Below are positions 46,600-53,797 of a stretch of DNA of 53,797 bases, piece after piece. Origin of the DNA: Pseudoroseomonas ludipueritiae (GTDB lineage Bacteria; Pseudomonadota; Alphaproteobacteria; Acetobacterales; Acetobacteraceae); NCBI RefSeq assembly GCF_014490445.1, contig NZ_JACTUZ010000017.1:1-53797 (forward strand). Reading direction: 5' to 3'. The notes beneath the pieces are model-generated. The model ran no database searches. It worked only from the letters and a program-made list of their open reading frames with translations, and was not told the DNA's origin. The position numbers were made by a program, and so were the translations under genes. Numbering within the stretch: the stretch's first letter is position 1; each line of letters opens with the position of its first letter.

Positions 46600-47592
46600 T
46601 CAGCCTTCGAGCTTCACGCCCGCCGCCCGTGCGACCTCGCCCCATTTGCGGATCTCGTTGGCGACGAAGGTATTGGCGCCCTCGATCGTCTGCGGCGCGG
46701 CGGTGCCACCGAGTTGCAGCATGCGGGCGGCGATCTGCGGATCGCGGAGCAGGGCGGTGACATCGTTGTTCAACCGCTCGACCACCTCGCGCGGCGTCGC
46801 CGCGGGGACGCAAAGGCCGCCCCAGCCGATGGCCTCATAGCCGGGCAGGAACTCGGCGATCGCCGGTACATCCGGCAGTTGCGGCGCCCGGCCGGCCGAG
46901 GTGACGGCGAGGGCCTTGATCCGCCCGCCCTGGATGTGGGGCAGCGCGCTGGCCACGCTGTCGAACATCATGGGGATGTTGCCCGCGATCAGGTCGGCCA
47001 TGGCCGGGCCGGAGCCTTTGTAGGGCACATGCGTCAGCTTCACGCCGCCACGGCCGGCGAACATCTCGGCCGAAAGGTGCTGGGAGGTGCCCGGCCCGCC
47101 ACTGCCGTAGTTGATGCCGCCGGGGTCGGCCTTTGCCGCCGCGAGCAGTTCCGGCACCGAGTTCGGCCCGAAGCTGGGATGCGCCACGATCAGCAGCGGA
47201 ATGGTGAAGACGGTGGTGATGTAGGTGAAATCGCGCACCGCGTCATAGGGCAGGTTCGGGATCAGGCTGGGATTGATCCCGTTGGTGCCGCTGGTCGAGG
47301 CGACCAGGGTGTAACCATCGGCGGCGGCCCTGGCCCCGGCCTCCATTCCGACCACGCCAGCGCCGCCCGCGCGATTCTCCACCACGACGCGCTGCGGCCA
47401 GCGCTTCGAAAGCTCATCCGCGATGTAGCGCAGGATGGTGTCCGTCGCCTGCCCGGGCGGGAATGGGATCAGCATCCGCACGGGGCGGCTGGGCCAGTTC
47501 TCGGCGGCGAGTGGGGCTTTGGCCAGAACGGCCGCTCCGGCGAGGCCAAGGCCAGCGCCGAGGAACTGGCGGCGGGCCGGGTAACGGAACAT
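46600..47592 (-). CDS. Second Bug-family receptor (orphan)
   Basis: Periplasmic receptor of 330 residues starting at ATG 47592 (GGAGA upstream). An RR-containing signal (MFRYPARRQFLGAGLGLAGAAVLA) suggests Tat export. Bug blocks are WPSRPVRMLIPFPPGQATDTILR, VVENRAGGAGVVG, NYGSGGPGTSQHL and VPYKGSGPAMADLIAGNI (family features). No transporter or catabolic gene is attached to it; both flanks are regulators or efflux genes in other units. Confidence 0.9.
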   Translation of the reverse strand: MFRYPARRQFLGAGLGLAGAAVLAKAPLAAENWPSRPVRMLIPFPPGQATDTILRYIADELSKRWPQRVVVENRAGGAGVVGMEAGARAAADGYTLVASTSGTNGINPSLIPNLPYDAVRDFTYITTVFTIPLLIVAHPSFGPNSVPELLAAAKADPGGINYGSGGPGTSQHLSAEMFAGRGGVKLTHVPYKGSGPAMADLIAGNIPMMFDSVASALPHIQGGRIKALAVTSAGRAPQLPDVPAIAEFLPGYEAIGWGGLCVPAATPREVVERLNNDVTALLRDPQIAARMLQLGGTAAPQTIEGANTFVANEIRKWGEVARAAGVKLEG

Positions 47593-47678
47593 GAGCAGTC
47601 TCCGGGAAGAAATCCGGCCGCGGTATGGTGCCTCCCCCACCGGGCGATCAAGTTAGCCCAACTGTCCTATTCCACGGC

Positions 47679-47694
47679 GCGGGCATGTGCCCGC
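47679..47694. repeat. Inverted repeat downstream of the PACE gene
   Basis: GCGGGCA (47679-47685) and TGCCCGC (47688-47694) form a palindrome with a two-base centre. A second stem (AGGCGG 47735-47740, CCGCCT 47747-47752) lies between it and the PACE stop. Together they may end the PACE transcript; neither has a T-run. Confidence 0.35.
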
Positions 47695-47779
47695 CCGCGT
47701 CCCGCTGGCATCTGCTCCGTTTCCATGCCGCAGCAGGCGGACCTTCCCGCCTGAATGCATGGAGACCATCGTTTCCGCC

Positions 47780-48211
47780 TTACCGCGTGGCTTCACTCCA
47801 GCTTTGCAGCGGGAAGATGCGGTCATAGGCCAGGTTGAAGACAAAGGCATAGGCCACGTAGAAGGCCGCGATCGCGATATCCATCACGAAGGCCTGCAGC
47901 AGGGTGATGCCCAGGTACCAGGCAATGGGCGGCATCAGGATCAGCAGCAAGCCCGCCTCGAACAGCACGGCATGGGCGACGCGCAGGCCCATGCTCTTGC
48001 GCGTATGCCCGGCCCAGTGCTGCATCGCGTGGTCGAAGCCCAGATTATAGACGTAGTTCCAGGCCGTGGCCGCCATGGCGCTGCCGACGCCGATGACGCC
48101 CATCGTCTCGGCGGGCAGGCCAAAAACGAGCCCGCCCAGGGGAATGATGAGGGCGAGGCCGATGAGTTCGAACAGGATGGCATGGCGGATACGGTCGCGA
48201 GTGGTACGCAT
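47780..48211 (-). CDS. PACE-family multidrug/biocide efflux transporter
   Basis: Protein of 143 residues with four helices arranged as two bacterial transmembrane pair repeats. E15 in ILFELIGLAL matches the essential Glu15 of AceI, and the repeats carry NYVYNLGFDHAM and NLAYDRIFP (the W/YN...FD motif). Such pumps export chlorhexidine, acriflavine or polyamines such as cadaverine by proton antiport. It is divergent from a LysR regulator with 93 bases between the starts, the standard AceI-AceR layout. Confidence 0.92.
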   Translation of the reverse strand: MRTTRDRIRHAILFELIGLALIIPLGGLVFGLPAETMGVIGVGSAMAATAWNYVYNLGFDHAMQHWAGHTRKSMGLRVAHAVLFEAGLLLILMPPIAWYLGITLLQAFVMDIAIAAFYVAYAFVFNLAYDRIFPLQSWSEATR

Positions 48212-48287
48212 GATCTGAACTCTTGAAGAAAACGCTCGATAAGCCGCGCCTTCTATCTAAAATCCTTCGGTCAACAAGTTAGTACCC

Positions 48288-48302
48288 ATCTGGTAACCAG
48301 AT
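48288..48302. promoter_or_regulatory. T-N11-A LysR operator touching the regulator start codon
   Basis: A perfect 15-base palindrome (ATCTGGT, A, ACCAGAT) at 48288-48302 fits the T-N11-A consensus of LysR sites. It ends two bases before the regulator ATG (48305), so binding there should block its own gene while leaving the divergent PACE promoter to be activated. A half-similar ATCT lies at 48254. Confidence 0.6.
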
Positions 48303-48304
48303 AG

Positions 48305-49219
48305 ATGACCGTATCCCTGGAACAGCTGGAGGCTTTTGTCGCGGCAGCGGAGGCCGGATCTTTCTCGGCCGCCGCCCGCCGGCTGCGGAAGGCGCAATCC
48401 GCCGTCAGCACCCAGGTGGCCAATCTGGAGGCCGACCTGGGGCTGGAGCTGTTCAGCCGTGCCGGGCGCCATCCGGTGCTGACACCGGCGGGGGAGCGCC
48501 TGCTGCTGGAAGCGCGCGTGGTGCTGGACCGGCGGAAGCATTTCATCGGCGTCGCCACCAGCCTGGAGCAGCGGGTGGAGAACCGGCTGGTCGTGGCGAT
48601 CGATGAACTCTACCCGGAGCATGCCCTGGGCGCGCTGTTCGCCGACTTCTCCCGGCACTTCCCTTTCGTGGAGCTGGAGCTGCTGTTTCCGCTCATGGAG
48701 GATGTCAGCCGCATGATCCGGGACGGCACGGCCGATCTCGGCGTGATGTGGCGCCAGAAGGTTCTGCCGGCGGAACTGGGCTTCCAGACCATTGGCTGGG
48801 TTCCGCTCAAGCTCGTCTGCGGGCGCAGCCATCCGCTCGCCAAGGAAAGGGTGGAGTGGGAGGAGTTGAAGCGCCACCGGCAGATCCTGATCGCCGCCCG
48901 CAGCGATGGGCCGGAGAAGCGGCGCCTGCGGGTGGCCGCCGAGGTCTGGTGGGTGGAGAGCCATTGGGTGATCCTGGAGATGGTGAAGCACGGGATCGGC
49001 TGGGCCTTCGTGTCCGACCATGTGATCGCGGCTTCGACGACCGCGCCGGATCTGGTCACCCCGGACCTGCAGTTCGACCAGGGCGACTGGCCGGTGGCGC
49101 TGGAGCTGGTGTGGCACAAGCAGCGCCCCTGCGGCCCCGCCGCGGCCTGGCTGCGTGAGCGCTTCGCGGCGACCCGGATCGGCGGGCTCGCGTCCGCTTC
49201 CCCTAAGGGGGCGCAGTAG
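48305..49219 (+). CDS. LysR-family regulator of the PACE pump (AceR-like)
   Basis: Regulator of 304 residues. The helix-turn-helix (residues 1-62) reads MTVSLEQLEAFVAAAEAGSFSAAARRL followed by KAQSAVSTQVANLEADLGLELFSR (family feature). The effector domain from about 90 includes RMIRDGTADLGVMW and a long C-terminal lobe. No classical ribosome site is seen because the operator palindrome occupies that position, so translation may be weak. Divergence from the PACE gene supports its role as the drug- or polyamine-responsive activator. Confidence 0.9.
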   Translation: MTVSLEQLEAFVAAAEAGSFSAAARRLRKAQSAVSTQVANLEADLGLELFSRAGRHPVLTPAGERLLLEARVVLDRRKHFIGVATSLEQRVENRLVVAIDELYPEHALGALFADFSRHFPFVELELLFPLMEDVSRMIRDGTADLGVMWRQKVLPAELGFQTIGWVPLKLVCGRSHPLAKERVEWEELKRHRQILIAARSDGPEKRRLRVAAEVWWVESHWVILEMVKHGIGWAFVSDHVIAASTTAPDLVTPDLQFDQGDWPVALELVWHKQRPCGPAAAWLRERFAATRIGGLASASPKGAQ

Positions 49220-49441
49220 CCTGCCGGACTGGCCTTGCGCGGCCACCGCCGCGGGTGGGCAGGCTCCCGTGCCTGGGCCATCGGCTTTCCGCATCGGCAG
49301 GGGCCGGCGCTCCCGCCAGCCCGCGTCCATTGCCTTCGCCCACGTCCTGCCCAGGCAAGCCGCCCGCCAGCGCATACGGTTCCCGGGTTTACCCCTGGGG
49401 CACGGGGGCTGGGGCTTCAGCTGCGGAAAGCCATGCCGTAA

Positions 49442-50134
49442 ATGATGCCTCGTGAGGCCATGAAGGGCGTGGTTGTGACGGGACGATACAGGGCGGCGCG
49501 GCCACGCGCGCTTCTTTTGGCCGCACTGGCCTTCCTCGCAACATTGCCAGCCTGCGCCAGTCTGGTGCCCGACTTCCAGGAAGCGCCGCAGCCCACCGCT
49601 GAGCCTGATGTCGGAAGGGTCGTGCTGTTCACCGGCCTGAACTGGTCGGGCGAGAGCCACCGCGCCACCGGGACCGATGCGCTGGCGCAGGAGATCCGCC
49701 GCGCCGGAGTGCCAGGCAATATCTACCGTCCGGGCGAATGGGCCAGGGCCGCCGATGACCTGCTGGCACTTGAGCCACGCCCTGCCGCCATCGCGGTCTA
49801 TGGCTACTCGGCCGGCGGCCCGGCTGCGGCCCGGTTCGCCCGGCGGCTGGGGGAAGCCGGCATCCAGGTTGAGACCATGGTGCTGCTCGAAGCCTGGGGC
49901 TCTGCCGAGGTGGCCTGCTCCGTCAGGCTCGCCATCCAGTACCGCCTGGAGCAAGGCGACGCACTTTCACCGGCCAGGCCGCAATGCACGCAGGTGCGCA
50001 ACGAGCTGATCGATGCGGATCTGGCCGATGGTCTCGGGCACCTCAGCGTCGCCGTCGATCCTGACGTGATGCGCCTTGTGATGCAGCAGCTTGTGCGGGA
50101 TGGCGAAGTTCGCAGGCGTGCCGCACGGCGCTGA
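49442..50134 (+). CDS. Lipoprotein-like alpha/beta-hydrolase-fold protein of unknown function
   Basis: Protein of about 230 residues. A basic N-terminus leads into a hydrophobic stretch (LLLAALAFLATLPAC) ending in a possible lipobox whose -2 Pro is unusual. The mature part contains AIAVYGYSAGGPAAARFA, the nucleophile elbow GxSxG of alpha/beta hydrolases near residue 124, and GLGHLSVAVDPDV near residue 200, which could supply the catalytic His and Asp. Two cysteines (AEVACS and RPQCTQ) could form a disulfide. The start could also be ATG 49460; neither has a good ribosome site. Family not recognised. The 222 bases before it hold no gene that I can support. Confidence 0.7.
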   Translation: MMPREAMKGVVVTGRYRAARPRALLLAALAFLATLPACASLVPDFQEAPQPTAEPDVGRVVLFTGLNWSGESHRATGTDALAQEIRRAGVPGNIYRPGEWARAADDLLALEPRPAAIAVYGYSAGGPAAARFARRLGEAGIQVETMVLLEAWGSAEVACSVRLAIQYRLEQGDALSPARPQCTQVRNELIDADLADGLGHLSVAVDPDVMRLVMQQLVRDGEVRRRAARR

Positions 50135-50321
50135 CGGAGGTGGATATGTTCCTCGCTGCCGTGATCCTGCGAGGGAAGTTCGGCCGCATCATGCCGCAGG
50201 CTCCCGCCAGCCTCCAGCACGACACGGCCGGGGGCGTAGCCGCGCCGTGCCTGCCTGCGCTCCGGCCCAGGGCGCCGGACACCGGAGCATCATCCGGTTG
50301 ACTTTCTGCCTGCGACTGGGC

Positions 50322-50344
50322 GTGGCGGAAAGGCTATCCGCCAC
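50322..50344. terminator. Hairpin between convergent lipoprotein and DUF4112 genes
   Basis: GTGGCGGA (50322-50329) pairs perfectly with TCCGCCAC (50337-50344), loop of 7 bases. It lies 42 bases beyond the DUF4112 stop and serves as a probable terminator for that gene, possibly for both. Confidence 0.5.
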
Positions 50345-50386
50345 CGGGCAGCAGCTGTTGTCGCAGAGTTGCCGGCCAGCAGACGA

Positions 50387-50785
50387 TCAGCGCGGAGGGC
50401 CGCGCCGCCGCGCAAGATGCCGCCGCAGAAGCGCCATGTTGCGAAGGTTGGCCCGGAAGAAGACATCTCCGATGGAGCCGGCCAGCGGCACCGAACTGAT
50501 CAGCGAATCCAGGCCGACATTGCCGATCATGCGCAGGAGTGTTCCGCCGGATACGCCCAGCCGGCGCGCTTCCCAGATGATGTAGGCTGAGACGGCCGTG
50601 GACACCACGGGCCCCAGGCCTGGCAGCAAGCTCATGAGGGCATCGGCCCCGAACCGGATGCCCGTGCCTGGAACTCGCCACCTGCTGTCCAGAAGACGCG
50701 CCAGGATTTCAAGACGAGCCTCCGATCCGCTGCTGTAGCTCGCCATGCCCGGCGGCGGAGCGGCCGGAGTGGTGTAATGATGCAT
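50387..50785 (-). CDS. DUF4112 membrane protein
   Basis: Protein of 132 residues starting at ATG 50785 behind GGGGAG. The family signature is clear: RLEILARLLDSRWRVPGTGIRFG, then DALMSLLPGLGPVVSTAVSAYIIWEA (two helix-forming stretches), RMIGNVGLDSLISSVPLAGSIGDVFFRAN (family features) and a basic tail (RRHLARRRGPPR). DUF4112 proteins have no known function. The open frame continues to 51013 without family likeness. Confidence 0.88.
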   Translation of the reverse strand: MHHYTTPAAPPPGMASYSSGSEARLEILARLLDSRWRVPGTGIRFGADALMSLLPGLGPVVSTAVSAYIIWEARRLGVSGGTLLRMIGNVGLDSLISSVPLAGSIGDVFFRANLRNMALLRRHLARRRGPPR

Positions 50786-51131
50786 GATGCTCCCCTGCGG
50801 GAATCGAGAGAACGGCCGATGGCAGACTAACGCCTGCCATGCGCCATCGGCGGCAAGGTTCTCCAGCATCAGGTCAGGTGCCGCGCTTTGATGCACCAGG
50901 GATGCTTCGCCCCCATCAACGGCCCCGGCAGCAGCAACACGCATTCCACGGCAGGGCCTGAGAAGAATATCGCGCTTTCCGGATGCCACGGAGAGGTGCC
51001 TGGCCAGGCCCACTGGCTCCAGGCGCTGATTCTAAGCGGCCCCACAGAACCAATCGGCTCCTGGCTCATTGATGGAGAGGCTGATAGCCCCGGGCCGCTC
51101 CTACCATGCCGGCGCTGCTGGAGACGATGAC
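50786..51131. other. 346-base divergent intergenic region (DUF4112 / FNT)
   Basis: The starts of two divergent genes flank this region, which should contain both promoters. Short frames are present on both strands but show no family likeness and have mixed codon use. No inverted repeat or promoter pair stands out. Confidence 0.45.
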
Positions 51132-51953
51132 ATGCCCGATGCGCATCAAGAAGGCTTAAGCCGGCCTGAGCAGCAGGACGCTGAGGATCTCGCCGCGCCG
51201 AAAGCGGCAGTTCTTCATGAGGTTGTCCGCCGGCAGGGCGAGGAGGAGCTGAGCCGTCCCCCAGCCTCGCTGTTCTGGTCTGGGCTGGCAGGGGGCGTGA
51301 CCATCATGGCCTCGGTGATTGCCGAAGCAGCCCTGCAGCATAAGCTCCCACCCGGCATGCCTGGGCGCGAGATGATCGCCGACCTGGGCTACAGCCTCGG
51401 TTTCCTGATGGTCATCCTCGGCCGCATGCAGCTTTTCACCGAACAGACGATCGTCACCGTGCTGCCCAACATGGCGAAGCCGAGCTGGCGGAAATTCGGC
51501 CTGACGGTCCGGCTGTGGCTGATCGTCTTCCTTGCCAACATGATTGGCACCTGCATCGCGGCAGGCATGAATGTCCATCTGCACTTGGTCAGTGAGGAAC
51601 TGATGGCATCGATGCTGGAAGTTTCGGGATCACTGCTCCGGAAGACGCCGATGGAGATGCTGCTGCAAGGCATTCCTGCGGGCTTCCTGATCGCTTCAGT
51701 GGCCTGGATCCGGGCCGGTGCCTCCAACGGCGAGTTCTGGATCGTGCTGAGCCTGACCTATGCGATCGCGCTCGGAGACTTCACCCATGTTATTGCCGGC
51801 AGTGCGGAGGCGTTCCTCCTCTTGTTCTCTGGCCAGGTCGGGATTGGCCATGCAGTCGGAGGCATGATCCTGCCGTCACTGGCGGGCAACATCATCGGCG
51901 GCACCGGTCTCTTTGCCCTTCTGGCGCATGCGCAGGTCCGCCAGGAAATCTGA
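51132..51953 (+). CDS. Formate/nitrite transporter (FNT) family protein, YfdC-like
   Basis: Protein of 273 residues from ATG 51132 (GGAGA nine bases upstream); the frame is open to 51069 without support. A charged N-terminus of about 60 residues is followed by six helices: SLFWSGLAGGVTIMASVIAEAAL, LGYSLGFLMVILGRMQLFTEQTIV, LWLIVFLANMIGTCIAAGM and others. LFTEQTIV and NMIGTCIAA take the places of the FNT helix breaks, and GDFTHVIAGSAEAFLL is the second half-helix pair. The sequence is nearer to YfdC-type proteins than to FocA or NirC, so formate or nitrite as substrate should not be assumed. Confidence 0.85.
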   Translation: MPDAHQEGLSRPEQQDAEDLAAPKAAVLHEVVRRQGEEELSRPPASLFWSGLAGGVTIMASVIAEAALQHKLPPGMPGREMIADLGYSLGFLMVILGRMQLFTEQTIVTVLPNMAKPSWRKFGLTVRLWLIVFLANMIGTCIAAGMNVHLHLVSEELMASMLEVSGSLLRKTPMEMLLQGIPAGFLIASVAWIRAGASNGEFWIVLSLTYAIALGDFTHVIAGSAEAFLLLFSGQVGIGHAVGGMILPSLAGNIIGGTGLFALLAHAQVRQEI

Positions 51954-52455
51954 GGGGCCCGAGAGGTTGCGGGTGTGCATGCGGGCCCACTAGCGGCAAA
52001 CCATCCGCCACCGGCAGAATGACGCATCTGCCACGCCTGTCAGAGGGCCAAGGCGAGACCGCGAAGCCGAAACTTCCCGACCAGGATGTGGAGACCGTTC
52101 CCACAGCCTGCATGTCGTCATTGCCCGGACGGCGGCTCTCCCTCCGCTGCCCAGCACAGATAGGGCGGATTCCCCACCAATGCCGCGGTCTCGTCCAGGT
52201 GGTGGCAAGGGGGAAGATACCGAGCCGACAGCTCGGCCGATTGCATTCGCAAGAAGTAGCGGCGCCGCCCTTTGTACGCCAACCCCTTCCCGCCCCCGAG
52301 CTGGGATATAGGCCGGCCAAGCCCCGGCTTCGAAGAGAGTGGGCTTCCGGGAGAGTAAACCCTGCCCCGTCCTGGGCACTCCCGCGCCCCATCGCCAGGC
52401 GCGGCGCAACCTGCGGTTCCAGGTGCCGGGCGAGCGAGCTTGTCGAGGAGAAGAA
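51954..52455. other. 502 bases with no supported gene, downstream of tRNA-Arg
   Basis: This stretch lies between the FNT gene and the 3' end of the tRNA. A 42-codon minus-strand frame (52118-52246) with good codon use ends in TAALVGNPPYLCWAAEGEPP; I cannot place it and it may be a remnant. GGGCCCG (51955-51961) can pair with CGGGCCC (51982-51988) behind the FNT stop. A 6-base inverted repeat lies at 52220-52236. No copy of the tRNA 3' end was seen here. Confidence 0.45.
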
Positions 52456-52532
52456 TGGTGTCCCCGGCGGGATTCGAACCCACGGCCCCAGGATTAGGAA
52501 TCCTGTGCTCTATCCGGCTGAGCTACGGAGAC
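52456..52532 (-). tRNA. tRNA-Arg (anticodon CCT)
   Basis: A full cloverleaf can be drawn on the minus strand: acceptor GTCTCCG/CGGGGAC with one T-G pair, D-stem GCTC/GAGC, anticodon stem CAGGA/TCCTG with loop TTCCTAA (anticodon CCT, reading AGG), T-arm GTGGG/CCCGC with TTCGAAT, discriminator A and encoded CCA (52458-52456). Length is 77 bases with CCA. Confidence 0.96.
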
Positions 52533-52590
52533 GCCATGCCCTAAGGTTTAGCCGTCCCGCGCCCGCCGGTCCACCGCCCTCGTTGCGCTC

Positions 52591-53541
52591 TCAGCCGCGC
52601 CGGCGGAAGCGCTCCACCGCCGCCACCAGGGCTAGGCGCACGCCTGGCTCCAGCGCCGAATGCCCCGCGTCCGGGATCACGGTCAGCCGCGCGCGGGGCC
52701 AGGCGGCAGCCAGGTCGAAGGCGGATTCCGCCGGGCAGACCATGTCGTAGCGGCCCTGGATGATCTCGGCCGGCAGATGCGCGATGCGGGCCATGCCGCC
52801 TAGCAGCCCCTCCGGCGGCAGGAACAGGTCATGGGCGAAGTAATGCGCCTCGATCCGCGCCAGCCCCAGGGCGGTGCGGTCCTGGGCGAAGCTCGCCACC
52901 GTGTCGGGGCTCGGCAGCAGGGTGCTGCACATGCCCTCGTACTGGCTCCAGGCCCGGGCGGCGGGCAGGTGCAGCATCGGGTCGGGGTGGCAGAGGCGGC
53001 GGAGATAGGCCCCCAGCAGGTCCCCGCGCTCCTCCTCCGGCACATGCTCGGCGAAATCCGCCCAGGCATCGGGGAAGACGCGGCGCAGGCCGTAGAGGAA
53101 CCATTCCACCTCCTGCCGGCGGCCCAGGAAGACGCCGCGCAGCACGCAGCCCGTCACCCGCTCCGGATGCGCCTGCGCATAGGCCAGCGCCAGGGTCGAG
53201 CCCCAGGAGCCCCCGAAGAGCATCCATTGCTCGATGCCGAGGAAGCGCCGCAGCATCTCGATGTCACCCACCAGATGCGGGGTGGTATTGTCGCGCAGTT
53301 CCCCCAGCGGGCGGGAGCGGCCGGCGCCGCGCTGGTCGAAGATGATGATCCGCCAGTGGTGCGGGTCAAAGAAGCGGCGGTGCACCGCACCCGCCCCGGC
53401 CCCCGGCCCGCCATGCAGGAAGAGCACCGGCTGGCCGCGCGGATTGCCCACCTGCTCCCAATACATGACATGCCCGCCGGACAGCGGCAGCAGGCCGGTC
53501 TCGTAGGGGGCGATATCGGGAAAGAGGTCTCCGCGGGGCAT
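52591..53541 (-). CDS. pip: Prolyl aminopeptidase
   Basis: Cytosolic serine peptidase of 316 residues (family S33) that releases N-terminal proline from peptides. Features are the oxyanion block FLHGGPGAG (42-50), FDQRGAGRSRP, the nucleophile S112 in GGSWGS, the acid in QGRYDMVCP and the His in PDAGHSALEP. The helical cap (residues about 130-230) includes WSQYEGMCSTLLPSP. Length matches the family. It lies 58 bases upstream of the tRNA on the same strand and is divergent from the last gene. Confidence 0.95.
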   Translation of the reverse strand: MPRGDLFPDIAPYETGLLPLSGGHVMYWEQVGNPRGQPVLFLHGGPGAGAGAVHRRFFDPHHWRIIIFDQRGAGRSRPLGELRDNTTPHLVGDIEMLRRFLGIEQWMLFGGSWGSTLALAYAQAHPERVTGCVLRGVFLGRRQEVEWFLYGLRRVFPDAWADFAEHVPEEERGDLLGAYLRRLCHPDPMLHLPAARAWSQYEGMCSTLLPSPDTVASFAQDRTALGLARIEAHYFAHDLFLPPEGLLGGMARIAHLPAEIIQGRYDMVCPAESAFDLAAAWPRARLTVIPDAGHSALEPGVRLALVAAVERFRRRG

Positions 53542-53669
53542 GGCGAAGTTTGGCCCGGCCCGGCCCCGGGGCGCAACAGGATGCTCCGGCGGAAAAGGGG
53601 CGCGGATTCTTGCGGTGGAATGTGTGCCGCCCCTTCGCGCGGGGCCGCTTCGTCCTTAGGTTAGGCATT

Positions 53670-53797
53670 ATGGCGAGTTCTTCCTCCTCCACCGGGTCAA
53701 AGGCCGGGCAGGCCGCCGGCCCCGTGCGCTGCGCCGTCTGCGGCGGCGAGAGCCAGCAGCCGCCCTTCCGCCCCGGCCCGCCGGAGCAGGCGCCGGA
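53670..53797 (+). CDS. N-terminus of a CxxC zinc-knuckle protein (partial)
   Basis: A frame from ATG 53670 runs off the right edge after 42 codons. It begins with a Ser/Ala-rich stretch and then RCAVCGGESQQPPF, a CxxC knuckle like those at the start of many methyltransferases and small zinc-ribbon proteins. Nothing diagnostic is left in the window. Divergence from pip over 128 bases supports a real start here. Confidence 0.5.
   Translation, partial: MASSSSSTGSKAGQAAGPVRCAVCGGESQQPPFRPGPPEQAP

Overview
The window (about 53.8 kb, very GC-rich, codon third positions almost all G or C) looks like a chromosomal segment of an alphaproteobacterium. The combination of several Bug-type solute receptors, a glycerol ABC transporter of the glpSTPQ-DUF2160-glpV type, a coxBA-type oxidase and a fused indolepyruvate:ferredoxin oxidoreductase fits Acetobacteraceae (Roseomonas-like). 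That placement is inference from gene content, not a database result.

Layout. 1-5960 (minus strand): a tightly coupled type I secretion operon with two different ABC ATPase/permeases, an HlyD adaptor, and the start of a Pro/Ala/Glu-rich probable substrate cut by the window edge. 6118-8451: a YdeP-family molybdopterin oxidoreductase. 8478-14860 (minus): an ABC-F ATPase, an AlkX/YcaQ-like glycosylase coupled to a tiny helix-turn-helix protein, a Tat-exported dienelactone hydrolase, and the KtrAB potassium uptake pair. 15321-25440 (plus): fused indolepyruvate:ferredoxin oxidoreductase coupled to isovaleryl-CoA dehydrogenase, then a complete livHMGF-livK branched-chain amino acid ABC transporter. 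25548-25956: the scar of a deleted TRAP transporter (dctP fragment joined to a dctM tail). 26026-28262: a small secreted protein divergent from a SARP/BTAD-alpha/beta-hydrolase fusion regulator. 28303-34330 (minus): the glycerol ABC transporter. 34537-39229 (minus): an aa3-type heme-copper oxidase operon. 39784-40644: a DUF2189 membrane protein. 40793-49219: a PLP enzyme, a LysR/Bug/HMG-CoA lyase/CaiB module, a second Bug receptor, and a PACE efflux pump divergent from its LysR regulator. 49442-53797: a lipoprotein-like hydrolase, DUF4112 and FNT membrane proteins, tRNA-Arg(CCT), prolyl aminopeptidase, and the first codons of a zinc-knuckle protein.

How the parts fit. The liv transporter, the 2-oxoacid:ferredoxin oxidoreductase, isovaleryl-CoA dehydrogenase and (18 kb away) HMG-CoA lyase together suggest leucine or branched-chain 2-oxoacid use. 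The LysR/Bug/CaiB/HMG-CoA lyase block looks like a self-contained uptake, CoA-activation and cleavage module for a dicarboxylic acid such as 3-hydroxy-3-methylglutarate. The most unusual element is the secretion operon: neither of its two ABC proteins has an LSGGQ signature, and one also lacks the Walker A lysine, the Q-loop glutamine and the catalytic glutamate. Many gene borders overlap by ATGA, GTGA or TGATG, so translational coupling is common throughout. No CRISPR array, insertion sequence, phage module or riboswitch was recognised.
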